From Tolypeutes matacus (lineage: Eukaryota > Chordata > Mammalia > Cingulata > Chlamyphoridae): DNA of 64,000 bases. This document shows, one piece after another, positions 20,073-31,300 of the stretch (position 1 is its first letter; the number at the start of each line of letters is the position of its first letter). Made by a program: the position numbers and the translations under genes. The notes under the pieces were generated by a model, which saw only the letters and a program-made list of their open reading frames with translations, was not told where the DNA came from and did no database searches. The stretch covers positions 2,982,526 to 3,046,525 of the forward strand of contig JAKSZT010054335.1 in NCBI GenBank assembly GCA_026826555.1, given 5' to 3'.

Positions 20073-20725
20073 GTTTTTTTTTTTAAACAATTTATTGAAG
20101 TATATCATTCGTACATGAACATACATGAACTCTAAGTGTTCAGTAAACATCGTGAACTTACAAAACAAACATGCATAACATCATGCAGGGCTCCCACACA
20201 TCACCCCCCCCGACACAAACACCCTGCATTGTTGTGAAACATTTGTTAGCAAATCATGAAAGAGCATCGTCAAAGTATTACTACTAACTATAGTCCGAAT
20301 CTTCCTCCCCTATACATTTTTTAAGGATTTATTTATTTACTTACTTTTATTCATTTTTACCACCCCCTCCCGTTTTTGCTGTTTCTGTGTCCATTCGCTG
20401 GGCAACTCTCTGTGTCTGTTTCCTGCCCTCTCTTCTCATCCTTCTCATGTCTTCACTGGGATTCAATCCTGGAATCTCCGATGTGGGAGAGAGGTGTCTT
20501 ACTACTGCCTGCACCACCTTAGTTCCTGGTTTTTCGGCATGTCTCGTCTTGGCTCTCCCTTGTGTCACTCTCCTGTTATGTCATCATCTTGCTGCGTGGC
20601 TCATGGGGCCTGGTGGCCCACGCGCCTTCTTTTTTTAAATTTTTACCGGGAGGTCCCGCGGGTTGGACCCAAGTCCCTCCATATGGGGGACGGCTGCCCA
20701 ACCACCCAAGCCACATCCGCCCCCT
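20073..20725 (-). mobile_element. Composite retroposon: DAS modules plus LINE-like tail
   Basis: Read on the minus strand: DAS head 'gggggcggatgtggcttggg' (20725 leftwards) with 'ggacctcccggtaaaa', a middle module 'gatgatgacataacaggag' and 'caagacgagacatgccgaa', a second DAS-like head 'ccaggaactaaggtggtgc', 'taaaaatgaataaaagtaag', and then a 240-bp tail (20320-20073) with 'atgatgttatgcatgtttg', 'gtttactgaacacttagag', 'gatatacttcaataaattg' and poly(A). The same order is present on the plus strand at 36975-37712, so the parts move as one unit. The tail has the style of an L1 3' UTR. Confidence 0.85.
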
Positions 20726-20729
20726 AGAA

Positions 20730-21103
20730 TGTGAAAAACTAGATCTGGAGACACATGCATGGTTTCTAATATAGCGAATGTTCAAACTGTCTAACTTGAA
20801 AGACATTTGAAAAGTCCACAGATCCACCACTCATAACTCTTTACAAACAACTTATGTCATCTTTTCCTTTAACATCCCTTGCTTGGAAGCCCAAAGTCGG
20901 GACAGAGTTTGAATTGAATATGTGTCTCCAAAATAAAACCCCACATAAATGCTTCTGTTTGCCTTGCAGCTCAGCCTGTAACTTCTTTCTTGACACTATT
21001 GAACATCCTACGGTAGCAGAAAGGCAAGTAGAAAATCTGAGGACACAAGCACCCGGGGTGGTGGTGAGGAAGGGAATGCCTAGAGCCCCAAATGTAGTCT
21101 TTT
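20730..21103. other. No recognised feature
   Basis: Unique-looking sequence, nothing supported. Confidence 0.4.
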
Positions 21104-21108
21104 GACAC

Positions 21109-21544
21109 TGTTAGAGGTTCCCCCTTACAAGGTTTGCTATGATTAGCAGGTCATAAGACCATGACTCAACTCCCCTGGTGACATAAATGAAGAAAGGCAG
21201 CCTCCAGCCATGACCAATTGAGCAAGCCATAGCCTAGGGGCAGTTCATCCCCTCCCAAGAATAAACAAAGTCGAGGAGATAAGGGCCACCACCCCCTCTG
21301 GGCCCAAGCACCACCACCCCTCCCACATTCCAAGCCCTCCCAGCCCACTCCCCCCTGGCCATTTGGCCCCAGGCTGAACTCGGTTTCGCTGCCTATTGAG
21401 GTACTGTATAAAGCCATATCCACCACCCTCTGGAGGTGGGCTGAAGTCTGTTCTAATGGACCCCCTCCATTGGGAGAGCTTCCCAATAAGCTTCCTGCCT
21501 GCAGTCAGTCTCCGCACCCCAGTGAGCGCCCTTTTTCTCTCACA
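21109..21544 (+). mobile_element. Solo LTR with perfect 5-bp target duplication
   Basis: The element starts 'tgttagaggttccccctta' and ends 'ttttctctcaca' (TG...CA). It is flanked on both sides by 'gacac' (21104-21108, 21545-21549), the staggered-cut signature of a retroviral integrase. A TATA box 'tataaag' lies at 21407-21413 and a variant polyadenylation signal 'aataag' at 21485-21490, about 75 bp further on, followed by a pyrimidine-rich U5. This U3-R-U5 plan resembles gammaretrovirus-like (ERV1) LTRs; the family itself I do not recognise. No internal region or second LTR is present. Confidence 0.82.
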
Positions 21545-21656
21545 GACACCCTCTCCAAAGATGAGCACTGAAGGAGCCACTGGTCCTAACTTTAAAGCAG
21601 CCGTGCTCAATCTGTTACTGCAAAGCAATCTCTGGGGGTTGGGGAGAGGTTAAAAA

Positions 21657-21673
21657 TCCCCCCCCCCCCCCCG
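21657..21673 (+). repeat. Poly(C) run
   Basis: Uninterrupted C run of about 16 bases. Confidence 0.95.
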
Positions 21674-21924
21674 ATTTCCTTGGTCTTGGCTGTGGCCCGG
21701 GCTTAGGGTTGTAAAAGCTCCTGGGGGGTTGGAAAACCACTGAGGTAGAGATCTCGCAGTTTCTATATTCCTATTTTGGTGTTTCTCCTCCTTCTCCCCC
21801 CTTTTAAAAACTGTACAAGGAATCTCAGGAGTTGGCAGGACATAGGGTTAGTATCAGAGCACACGTGGCCTGTCCAGGCCTGGGAGAGGAGAGCAGACTT
21901 GAGGGACCCTGCACACGTATGTTT

Positions 21925-22200
21925 CGCATGCTTTAGATCGAGGCATATTTTACACACAGCGAAACTGACCCTTTTAAGTGCACAGTTTTGTGTTTTAGCA
22001 AATGCGTGCATTTGTGTGACCATCTCCACAGCCAAGACCGAGAACATTCCTGTGCCCCTGATAGTCTCAAAGGACACTTTTTAAAAGGAGGTACCGGGGA
22101 TTGAACCCAGGACCTTATACGTGGGAAGCAGGTGCTCAACCACTGAGCTACATCCGCTCCCTCAAGGGCCACTTTTGAATCCTGTTCCAGTGGCGTGATT
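21925..22200 (-). repeat. L1M 3' UTR fragment, interrupted
   Basis: Antisense phrases 'aggcatattttacacacagc', 'cccttttaagtgcacagttt' and 'tgtgaccatctccacagcc' are typical of L1M 3' UTRs read backwards. A DAS SINE is inserted at 22081-22162. Confidence 0.7.
22081..22162 (-). mobile_element. DAS SINE, short form
   Basis: Reverse complement starts 'gggagcggatgtagctcagt' with 'gggttcaatccccggtacc'. An imperfect duplication flanks it: 'tcaaaggacacttt' (22067-22080) and 'tcaagggccacttt' (22162-22175). Confidence 0.88.
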
Positions 22201-22227
22201 GGGAGTTCGAGAATTCAAACCCTAAAC

Positions 22228-22390
22228 CAGGGGTTCTTAACCCATTCTGTTCCACGGACCCCTTCCTAAGTCCACACTACACTGTGTATTATTTAATAAA
22301 TATATCACACCCCCTCCAACACGTCCCCACAAGAATGATGTTTTTCTGAATTTCAATTCAAGCTCCCAGACCCCTTGTTAAGAGGCCCTG
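22228..22390. mobile_element. hAT-type MITE
   Basis: 163-bp element with terminal inverted repeats: left 'caggggttcttaac' and right 'gttaagaggccctg' (two mismatches in 14). No coding capacity. Ends beginning CAG and this length are typical of non-autonomous hAT elements in mammals. The 8-bp flanks no longer match, so it is old. Confidence 0.65.
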
Positions 22391-24450
22391 CCAACCCTGG
22401 AATCCCCTGCCCCTGTCAAAGCAGTTCAGCTGCGGTGCCTTCTCCTATTCCTGGCCCAGGTAACGGTCCTTACTGTTGGCAGCAATTACGCCCACACAGC
22501 CCAGCTCTGCCTCATTAGGACCTCTGTTGAAAAAGCCGGGTTGCCAATGTCACTTTTCTAGCTCTTCCTGAGGCCAATTTTCCGGACCTGTTCAGCACCC
22601 ACGGTCAATAGCTCCTAAGATTGCTGAAGCCACTTCTGGTGGGAGAAAAAAAATCACCTGCTCCCCGAAGCAATCACAAGCACGTTCCTCCTGCAGCTGC
22701 TCCAGCTCCTGAGAAATCATGTAATTGGCTTGGAGGTCACAGGCTCCTCTCCCAGTTAGGGTCCCGTCCTGCAGGCTGGAGCTCCCCTTTATCTCCAGGT
22801 CGGTTGTTTTGGAATCAGGGTGGAAACAACCGAACAAGGACAGTCAACTCACCCTTCCCCTTTTCCAGAACAGGCCTACGCTGCCAGGACACGGAGGGGC
22901 CTCCAGAGTCTATCTTTCCTGCTTTATGGAAGAGACCTGGTCTCCATGGGGCCCATACCAAGCTCCTCGTCGCCTCTCCTGTGGCGCTCATGCCACTTGA
23001 ACTCTGACCCTAGCCCCCAGGCCAGGGAGGGGCCTTGCTGACAAGCCGAGTGGCAGGAATGCGGTGGACAAGGGGAGAATGCTTAATAAAACGTTCTGTT
23101 TGGGGAGGACTTGCAAGGAAACCCCAGCTCGGAACTCTCCCCCTCCACAAAGCCCACCTGGATTCATTCCTCTCATCCACCGTAGAGTCTGCTGTGCTCC
23201 TGGGGCCCCAGCCTTGCAGTGACTCCCGTCCAGAAGCTTCCGGGCCTTCCAAAGCTGTGCGGCTGAACCTGAAATGAAGAGGATTTGTCTGGGCCTGTCC
23301 CCGCCCCCAGTATACTTGGTTTTCATGGGGTCAGTGGGGCCCCCTCCCCTGCCCTGAGCGAGCCCGTCCTGGGACCTTGGTAGAGTTCCTGGGCCCTGCA
23401 GCCTGGTGGCCACACCCCTGACGAAACCTGCAGGTGCCCTCGTTAGACCTGGGCTGCTGAATCTCCTCCTGAGTTAGGGAATCCTAGAGTCCAAAGCAAA
23501 GAACTCCAGACGAAACTGTGCTCTCTGCCTAAGTGTGCTCAGCAGGAGGAAAAGAGCCGGTCTCGTGGGGTCCCGGGGGCCTCACCTGCAGGCCTCAGTC
23601 GGGGGCCTCCACCCCAGGTTAAGCCTTCCCCGGGCCCAGCTCTCTGGGCGCAGCTCAAATGGCCCCATGAGCCCCAAGCTTCTGCCACTGCCCCACTGGG
23701 AGGTAGTAAACTCTTGCTTTAGGACAGTTCTAGACCGAGTTTAGAGTCCAGAGCGAGCCCACACGCCCGCCGGCCTCCCTGGGCTGGCGTCGTGGGACAC
23801 TCGTGGAAACTGGGAGTAAGCCCCGCGCCCTCCTGGCACGCCCGTGGGCTTGCCCAGGGCCCTCTGCCGGCCAGGACCCAGTCTCCGGTCTCCTTGTTCC
23901 CAGTGCTGCTGGCAGATTTGAGGAATGCGGGGCAGGCTTTGGGGGAAAGTCCCCGGGACTGGGTTAGACTGAGGTTTGGGGCTCCCGAGGGCCCCGAGGA
24001 CGCCCCAGGGGCCATGGCCTCAGCGCTCCCCGCGTGCTCCGGCCTCCTCCTGCCTCTCCTCTGAGCTCCAGTCCAGTCAGTCCCCACAGCTCCAGTCACA
24101 GGACGCGCAGATCTGCTCACGCAAGGCCCAGCCCGCCCACAGCTTCCCACCACCGGCCATCGGGTGGTCGCCCCGTGGCCTGAGGACACCCCCCGAGAAT
24201 GCAGCTCTGACCTGGGAGCACAGAAGTGGGGAGGGGTCCANNNNNNNNNNTGGATACCTTCTTGATTTGCTGCAAACCCTTTGGCCCATCTCAAGACTCT
24301 GAATGATCCTCTTTGCTGACGGTCTAATAGCTGTCTTTTCCAGCAGCCGTTTTCCCAAACTCCTCATACCACCATCCCAGAAGTCCCCCTAAATGGTTTT
24401 CATATCTCATAGTGCAAAGTTCCTCTCACTTTCTATTCATTTCTTTCTTT
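22391..24450. other. Unique sequence, GC-rich, no supported gene
   Basis: About 2 kb without a recognised repeat. Block 22430-22740 looks like possible conserved non-coding DNA ('gagaaatcatgtaattggct'). From 23560 to 24240 CpG is moderately frequent and frames are open on both strands by composition only. A 10-N gap at 24241-24250 interrupts it. Confidence 0.4.
24241..24250. other. Assembly gap (10 N)
   Basis: Gap within GC-rich sequence. Confidence 0.99.
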
Positions 24451-24566
24451 TGAACTAGTTCCACTTTCCTTTCTTTCAGATGCTTTTATAATCACTGTCA
24501 AGAACCTTCTAAGCATAAAATCAATGGAAAAAAAAAAAAAAAAACCCACAAAGCAAAAGACCAAAA

Positions 24567-25935
24567 CATTTGACTACATAAACATTTTTGACTTGCATCT
24601 GTTAAAATACATATACAAAAATAAAAGATATGTGACAAAGTGGGATAAAATTATTTGTTTAAATATGTTATCAAAATGGATAATGTCTTAAATATATACC
24701 TTACCCTTCTAAAATCAGTAAGAAAACACTAACAGTGAAAAAGTGGACAAAATGAACAATGCTCACAATAAACAAGATCAAAGGAATACATACAAATGAT
24801 AATGAACATAAGGTTACCAAATTTTGTCTAGGTTCTTGACCATGCTGAAGAAATGAAGTTCAAGAGGCCAATAATTTATTAAGGGAGGGAGGGAGGAGAA
24901 ATGGGAGAAACTAACAGATCAGGGGTCCCAGGTAGAGAGGAAGGGGCTGAAGAGTGATAAAGAGGGCTGATTTACAGACTACAACTGCCCATTATAGATT
25001 ATAAATCCCCAGGTTTTACTTGCATGTTGATCCACACGGGGTAGGGGTGGGGGTGGGGGGACACAGCGAGAGCAGGGCACAGAAAGCAAGAGAGAGAAGA
25101 CTTTGCTCTTGCTTTTTAAACCATTAATTATCCCACCCCTTGCTAATGGCATGGGAGGAGTTCCAGCTGTTTGCTGTTTTGATTGATTACCCCACCCATC
25201 AATCCCCCAGGAGGGCCCAATGATAATGTCCCTGGAGAATATCCGGGGCTTTTCCTGGCTTCCAGAGGAAATCTTGTTCCACATGGGATTCTCGGGAGGG
25301 TCTTCCAGCAGCCATCTTGGGGGTATCGATATCCACGTGGACTTCTTGCCGGGTTCCAGATCATCTTTTGATTTCCTATCTAGCCTGCTTCAATGTGAAA
25401 ACATAGTCAAACTCAAATTAGGAAAGACAAATGAAAACAAAAGCAAGATACCACTCTTGCCTATGAAATTGTCAACACTTCTTTAAAAAGACAATATCAA
25501 CGCTGGCAATGGGTAGGTGAGCCGGACACTTAACTTCTGCTGGAATTACAAACCGGTATCATCATTCTTGAAAGCAATTTATCAATGTTTACCAAAATAT
25601 TCTAAAATGTTCCTATCCTTATACCTACTAGTCCCTGCTGATAATTTTGTCCCAGGGAAAGTGTATAAAGGATGTTCATTGTAGCAACAGCAAATCCTGA
25701 AAAGGACTTACTATTCGGCCATAAGGAAATGGTTAGTAAATTACACTAATTCATTCATAAGACAAAAAACCATGTAGGTACTGAAAATATGTTTCTAAGG
25801 AATATTTGATGATATGGGAAAATGTTCACAGTAAATGCTTAGTGAGAAAGGAATATAAAACTATACATACGGCATGATTCTAATTTTGCAAAACAAAGAA
25901 ACAAAAATGCCTCTGGGCATGTGTCTGTGTGTAGC
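24567..25935 (+). mobile_element. Old L1M ORF2/3' UTR, interrupted by an LTR
   Basis: 'tttgactacataaacatttt', 'gacaaagtgggataaaatta', 'atacatacaaatgataatga', then after the insertion 'aaaacaaaagcaagatacca', 'gaattacaaaccggtatcat', 'atgttcattgtagcaacag' and 'gaaaatgttcacagtaaatg' run in L1M order. Stops and indels are numerous. Confidence 0.75.
24812..25392 (-). mobile_element. LTR-like insertion in L1M
   Basis: About 570 bp break the L1M reading. On the minus strand there is a TATA-like 'tttaaaaagcaag' (plus 25110-25122), a polyadenylation signal AATAAA (plus 24875-24880) and a 3' end 'aagaacctagaca'; candidate ends TGAAGCAGG...CTAGACA give TG...CA. I cannot find a clean target duplication, so the edges and the class (ERV1- or ERVK-like) are uncertain. 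Confidence 0.5.
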
Positions 25936-26374
25936 TAAGAAAAAACTGGCACTCCAAGGCATTGGTGAGCCATAGATTGCCCAAGGCATGCGTTTGAATA
26001 AGCTCTTTCTTCTCTGACCGCTCAGGGACAATCGAGGAGGTGCTGGTCACTGGGGCTGGGTGAGGAGTGAAGAGAGAAATTCAACAAGGCACATGGAATG
26101 GGGTTTATTTCCTGCTCCACTCCTTGGACCAAGTTTTGAGCCTGAGAAGTGACAGATGCAGAACCTGAGGATGGTGATTTGATGAAAACTTTCTGAGGCA
26201 CTAGGGACCAGCAAAAGTGCTTCGTGATGACACGAGCCCAGTCCCTGCCATCCCCTTGAGCCTCCCTGCTTCGGGAACACCAGGAGTGAGTCCTCTGGGT
26301 AAGGAGGTTGGTGTCTGCACAGCAAAGTGCCTTTTCAGAGTAGACATCCACCGTGGGTGGAGTGGAAAGGTGGG
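25936..26374. other. No recognised feature
   Basis: Unique-looking sequence without a supported gene. Confidence 0.4.
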
Positions 26375-26557
26375 GGGCTTTGGACTTCATAGTCAGCCTA
26401 CGTGTGAATCCTGTCACTGGACACTGTGGAACTTTGGTCACATTTCTTAACATTTGTGAGACCCATTCTCATCTTCTACAAAATGAAGATAACAATAATG
26501 CCTAATTGTAAGGATGAGACAGCACATGTGAAGCACACGGCAACGTTCCTGATACGC
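26375..26557 (+). repeat. MIR SINE
   Basis: 'tggacttcatagtcagccta', 'gaatcctgtcactggacac', 'ggtcacatttcttaacattt' and 'catcttctacaaaatgaag' follow MIR. Confidence 0.65.
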
Positions 26558-27185
26558 TGTGGCAGTTTGATGTAGTTAGGAATTCCAAAAATAGGTATTG
26601 GATCATGCTTGTAAACTGGTCTGTTCATCTGGGCATGATTAAGTTATGATTAGGGCGTTGACTGGGCCACATCAGTAGGGCATTGAGCCCCACCCCTTGG
26701 TGGGTGGGTTCTCAAAGATGAAAGACATGGCAAAGGACAGAGGTGGAGTTTTGAGTTGGAGTTCTGAGGTTGGAGTTTTGATGCTGGAGCCCGGGGAAGC
26801 GAGCAGATGGAGGAGCTTGGTCGTGAGGAAAGAGAGAAGACCCTGGGAAGAGAGACGAACCATTCACCTGATAGTCTACGCTGGCCTTGTGGAGAGAGGC
26901 AAAGCCGAGAGAGCCTCATAGTCTACAGCTGACCTTGTGGAGGAACCAGAAGAGCTGAGCTCAGAGAGAAACGCAGCCCCGGGAAGAGAAGAACCCAGGA
27001 AGCCTGAACCCTGGCAGACATCAGCAGCCATCTTGCTCCAACATGTGGCCATAGACTTTGGTGAGGGAAGTAACTTAGGCTTTATGGCCTGGTAACTGTG
27101 GGCTTCTACCCCAAATAAATACCCTTTATAAAGACCAACCAGTTTCTGGTATTTTGCATCAGCACCCCTTTGGCTGACTAATACA
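26558..27185 (+). mobile_element. MaLR-like solo LTR, copy 1
   Basis: Starts 'tgtggcagtttgatgtagtt' and ends 'ttggctgactaataca' (TG...CA, 628 bp). It carries 'ccagcagccatcttgc'-type text near 27030, AATAAA in 'ccaaataaataccctttat', and a terminal block 'ttttgcatcagcacccctt' shared with copies at 28559, 35848 and 54338. The ending 'gactaataca' is that of MaLR LTRs. Flanking 5-mers do not match. Confidence 0.82.
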
Positions 27186-28558
27186 TCCATAAAAGAGGCT
27201 CAACAAAAAAGTAAAAAGGGCAATGACAATGAGCAGTTCTAGGCTGCAGTCCCAGATAGAACTGACTGACCCTTCAAACTTTTTGAAGGAGACCTGTGGA
27301 GACATCCTACAGCAATTCATTGTTTTTCCATCTAGAGACTGGTTAAAAATAAGTTCTGTGACATAATCCAATTTTAATGGGTATCTCTCCTTGGCTGTCC
27401 TTTAAACACAAGCCACCTGCTGTGTTTGCTCTCTCTCTCCATTCTCCCTGCTCCCAGTAATACTCCTCTCCAGTCTGACATTGGGACTTGATGAAAAGAT
27501 GAGTTCCCTTTGTGGACCTGAGAATTGTGTTGTTCCAGCAAAAGCTGACAGAATTCTCCTTGGATGTGTTGGCAGCATCTTTATCACCTAGACATCCCCT
27601 AAAAGACTTGAGTATGTCTAGCTTTTAATTGCTTTGCCACCCACACAGAAGCTGTCTGGAGCATTAATCTGGGCTGCTCAGTGCTTTTGGATTGCGATTC
27701 AACTGATGTAAACACCACCACAGCTCCTTGTGGGATGAAGAGTCGAGACTTTAAATTTCTTGTTCTTCTCTGAAAGGAATTTCTCAAGACTCTATCACCA
27801 AGGAGCTCATCCGCTTCATAATTACAAAGGATTATATATATATAAATCACAAAGAAAAGCTCAAGCTACAAAGATGAGATCACAAATAAAACAACGGGGA
27901 AGGGAGACAAGGATAAGGGAAAGAGCTGATGGGGAGAAAAATGACTTATTTAATGGGATCAATGCCAACATGATCATAAATAAGAACGGTGTTGGGGTGA
28001 CATGTACTCCTATGTACCAGTCCCTGTGTCAGAGTGAACTAGAATTAAGAAGACTCTAATCAGAGCTGGTACCACCCATGCAGGTGTCTGAGGGAGCAGC
28101 CATTGACAGCCACTTTGGCAACTCTTGCAGGGTCAGAAAAAGTCAAATGATCCTTTGCACAATTACACTAGGGGTATGCCAGTTGCACTAAGGACAGGAA
28201 GGGACTTTCTTCATACTGATCATACTGGACTTGCGTCTAGGGAGAATAATGCCAATGCTTGCCTTGACGAGGTATGCTTGCTTCTTGGATAACTAATGCA
28301 GTACTTGAGGGTGGGGAGATTGGACCAGAATCAAAACCCCATCTTCATCTTTACTAAGGGAACCAGGGAACATCAATTAGCTTCCAGCCCAAGCCTGAGA
28401 TGCCCACGTTTACAAGACACAAAAGCTTAGGGGTTCAAAGCCTTTTCCCCTCTGGCAGGCAGTTAGTGGCAGCACCAAGGGAGAAGAACCATGCGGGTCC
28501 ACCTCAAATAAAGCTCTTAACCCCACATTTGCGAAACAAGCATGTAGCCTACACCCCC
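27186..28558. other. No recognised feature between two LTRs
   Basis: 1.37 kb that I checked for a retroviral internal region: no primer-binding site after the left LTR, no polypurine tract before the right LTR, no long ORF. A short (TA)n lies at 27831-27844. It reads as host unique DNA. Confidence 0.5.
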
Positions 28559-29200
28559 TGTGGCAGTTTGGTATTGTTTATGAATTCCAAAAATAGATAT
28601 TGGATTGTGTTTGTAAACTGGTCTGTTTCTCTGGGTGTATTAGATTGTATTAGACTCAGAGGTTTCACTTTTACTTTATTAAATCAAGACTAGGGCTTTT
28701 ATTTGACCATGCCATTAGGGCAACTTGGTTTGAGTCCCCATCCCCACCCCCCTTTGTGGGCTATATAAATGGATTCTCAATCAAAGACAGGAAAATAAAT
28801 TCATGGAGAAGGAGAACACAGAGAGTTTAGTTTTGGATGCTGGAGCCCCAGGGAAAAAGCCAGGCCATTTGCCTGATAGTTTGCAGCTGAGAAGATCAGA
28901 GCCAAACAGCTGAGAAAGCCCAGAAAGAAACAAGCCCTGGGGAGAGAGACTAGCCTTATGCTAGCCTACAGCTGAGACTGGAAGAAGCTGGGATCACGGA
29001 GCCTTAGGAGGAAAACAAAGGCTGAACCTTGCAGAGACCGGCAGCCATCTTGCTCCAACACATGGCAACAGACTTTGGTGAGGAAGTAACTTACTTTTTA
29101 TGGCCTTGTGACTGTAAACTTCTCCCCCAAATAAATACCCTTTAGAAAGCCAACAGATTTCTGGTATTTTGCATCAGCACCCCTTTAGCTGACTAATACA
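28559..29200 (+). mobile_element. MaLR-like solo LTR, copy 2
   Basis: Starts 'tgtggcagtttggtattgtt' and ends 'tagctgactaataca', 642 bp. Shares the whole plan with copy 1, including a TATA-like 'gctatataaatgg' near 28760 and AATAAA near 29130. Flanks are 'ccccc' and 'tcccc', a possible degraded duplication. Confidence 0.83.
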
Positions 29201-29504
29201 TCCCCTTTCCCCACCTTCCATAGAAACAGCTACCTTCTAATCTTTTATATAGTGATTCAGAAGCTGAAGAGGAGTGGATTGCTTAAGAGAAATAGTGGGA
29301 AACTTTCTCCTCTTTCATTATTTTTTAGGACATTATGCACTCATAATTAAGTTGATCATATCCCATATATATCAACCATAATCATGGATCCATGCGAGGC
29401 CTCTCTTTGTTTTACATTTTTCCTTCCAGTCCCATATCAATTCCATACATGTCCATAGCTTTGGCCTACAGGATAGAAGTAGGGTGCAAATCCTGCCAGA
29501 ACTC
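29201..29504. other. No recognised feature
   Basis: AT-rich unique-looking sequence. Confidence 0.4.
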
Positions 29505-29700
29505 TAAAGTGGGACTAAGCCTGGGTTGGCCACGTGGCCCAAGTCTGGCCAGTGCGATCACTGTATGCCTCAGGCCAACTAACTGATTCAGGGATATGCC
29601 CTTGACCCAAGACGGCCAATCAGACCCGAGTCAGGCCAGTCAGAGAGCCCCAGGAACTTAGTCAGTAATCGTAAGAGAGGCACTATTTTTGTGGTGATGT
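29505..29700. repeat. Unclassified ancient repeat
   Basis: 'ggccacgtggcccaagtctg' and 'aagacggccaatcagaccc' echo a recurrent 'gaccca...ggccaatcaga' phrase of an ancient mammalian repeat whose name I do not recall. Confidence 0.35.
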
Positions 29701-29741
29701 TAACCAGTTGGTGCTATGTCAACCCTTCACTTACCAGGTCT

Positions 29742-30130
29742 AGTGGGTTGGTTAGTGTTCCCCTGGAGGTCAGAGCCTCAGCAGGGGCCCTTAGTTGGAA
29801 ACAGGGTCTTGCTGATGTAATTAGTTAGATGAGGTCATAGCAGATTAGCGTGGGCCCTAAACCCAACAGGACTGGTGTCCTTATCCCACAAGGAGAGGAC
29901 GCACGGACATGGAGACACGGAGACCACACCTGGGGAAGACGGCCGTCGGGAGCTAAGGCAGACCTTGGAGTTGTGCTGGCGTGAACAAGGAATGCCCGTG
30001 ACCAGCAGAAGCTGGAAGAGACAGGACGGGGCTACCTTGACCTTAGAGCTCTGTGAAAGGATGCATTTTTGTTGTTTTAAACCTCTCAGTCCGAGGTACT
30101 TTGCTTTGGCAGCCCCAGGAAGCTAAGACA
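29742..30130 (+). mobile_element. MLT1-type MaLR solo LTR
   Basis: 'tcttgctgatgtaattagtt', 'gatgaggtcatagcagatt', 'tggtgtccttatcccacaag', 'tttttgttgttttaaacctc' and the 3' end 'gcagccccaggaagctaaga' are MLT1 landmarks in order. Confidence 0.82.
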
Positions 30131-30404
30131 CTAGGGCTACCTTGGAGCAAGGGACTGGCATCTTCAGGCTCATGCAGGAGCTCACAAAACCCAGTTCCCG
30201 TGCTCTTTCTCTGACAGCCAGCTCTCCTCTGACAAAGAGGTTAGCAAGCTGTCCTTTTTCTTGCTTCTTCTCTTTCTTGATCATACCATTGATTTCATCT
30301 TTTCCTGCCAGCCTTGGGCAAGAGAGAGCCATGACACCTTAGTCAGCCGTCTGCTATTTATGGATGTCATTGTTACAGCTGGCTTTGCATGTGGGTTCCT
30401 TAAA
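30131..30404. other. No recognised feature
   Basis: Unique-looking sequence; nothing supported. Confidence 0.4.
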
Positions 30405-30570
30405 CCTAGTGCTCTCAGAGTCTGGTCCCAGACCAGAATGCAGAATCTCAGGCCCCACCCAGACCTCCTGCACCAGCATCTCCACTGGGGGGGGGGTGGC
30501 GGGCAGGAATCTGCTCTAACAGCCTCTCCTGTAACACTCACGAACCTTGAAGCCTGAGAATCACTGCCTC
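30405..30570 (-). repeat. MER5A-like hAT transposon fossil
   Basis: 'gctctcagagtctggtccca', 'aatgcagaatctcaggcccc', 'acccagacctcctgcaccag' and 'agcctgagaatcactgcc' follow the MER5A order. A G run interrupts at 30486. Confidence 0.6.
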
Positions 30571-30671
30571 AACACCGTCCTTCCTCCCCACCTTAGCACA
30601 GGGATCGACACGTGGCCTGATCACCCGAGTGGCTTCGTGCGCGGCTCGGAGGGGCGGCACGCAGAGTGGAC

Positions 30672-30870
30672 AGCAGTTGGCTTTGGGATCAGGCAGGCTG
30701 GCCCTCACTCCTGTCTCCTCCACTTGCACTGTGACCATGAGATAACCTCTCGGCGCCGCGGACTCCTTACTGATAACATGGAGATAATCAGAATTAGCGT
30801 GAGGATGAAATTGGGATATTAATAAGCTAGGTCTTTGCTGCATGGTAGGAGCTCAACAAACTGTTGTCAG
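30672..30870 (+). repeat. MIR SINE
   Basis: 'cactgtgaccatgagataac', 'tccttactgataacatggag' and 'ttgctgcatggtaggagctc' follow MIR order. Confidence 0.65.
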
Positions 30871-31300
30871 CATAGTCCAAGCAATGGTCGTTGTCGTCAT
30901 CGTCACCTCTAGTGGTACCTTTGGGGCGTGTCACAAACATCCGCTAGGGCTCTGGCTTCCCGGTACCTTTTGAAAACCACCGCTGTCTTTGGGGACTAAC
31001 CAGCCTTAGGATTCCACCTAAACAGGGTAGAACCCAGAAAACTCAGTTCCCCCACCTCCTTTGCTGCTGGGACACAGGCATGTGACCTATGGATTACATG
31101 CAGAATCGCCCACAAGGCGGTGGCAGGGGCATCTGCTTTAGGGTCAGCAGTAGGTGCAAGGTCTCTTCCTGGCAGAGAAGCAACATTAGGAGGGTGGAGA
31201 GGGTCTTCTAGTGCCCGTGACAGTGTCCTCATCAGTGGGTTCTGGGCACTGTTTCTGGAAGCTTAGTCTTGAGTGTGATTCTCCAGCCCTCCCAACACTA
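30871..31300. other. No recognised feature
   Basis: Unique-looking sequence; nothing supported. Confidence 0.4.

Noticed and set aside
26558..29200. One provirus bounded by the two same-sense LTRs at 26558 and 28559
   Set aside because: No primer-binding site follows the left LTR, no polypurine tract precedes the right one, the LTRs differ markedly from each other, and the 1.37 kb between them looks like host sequence.
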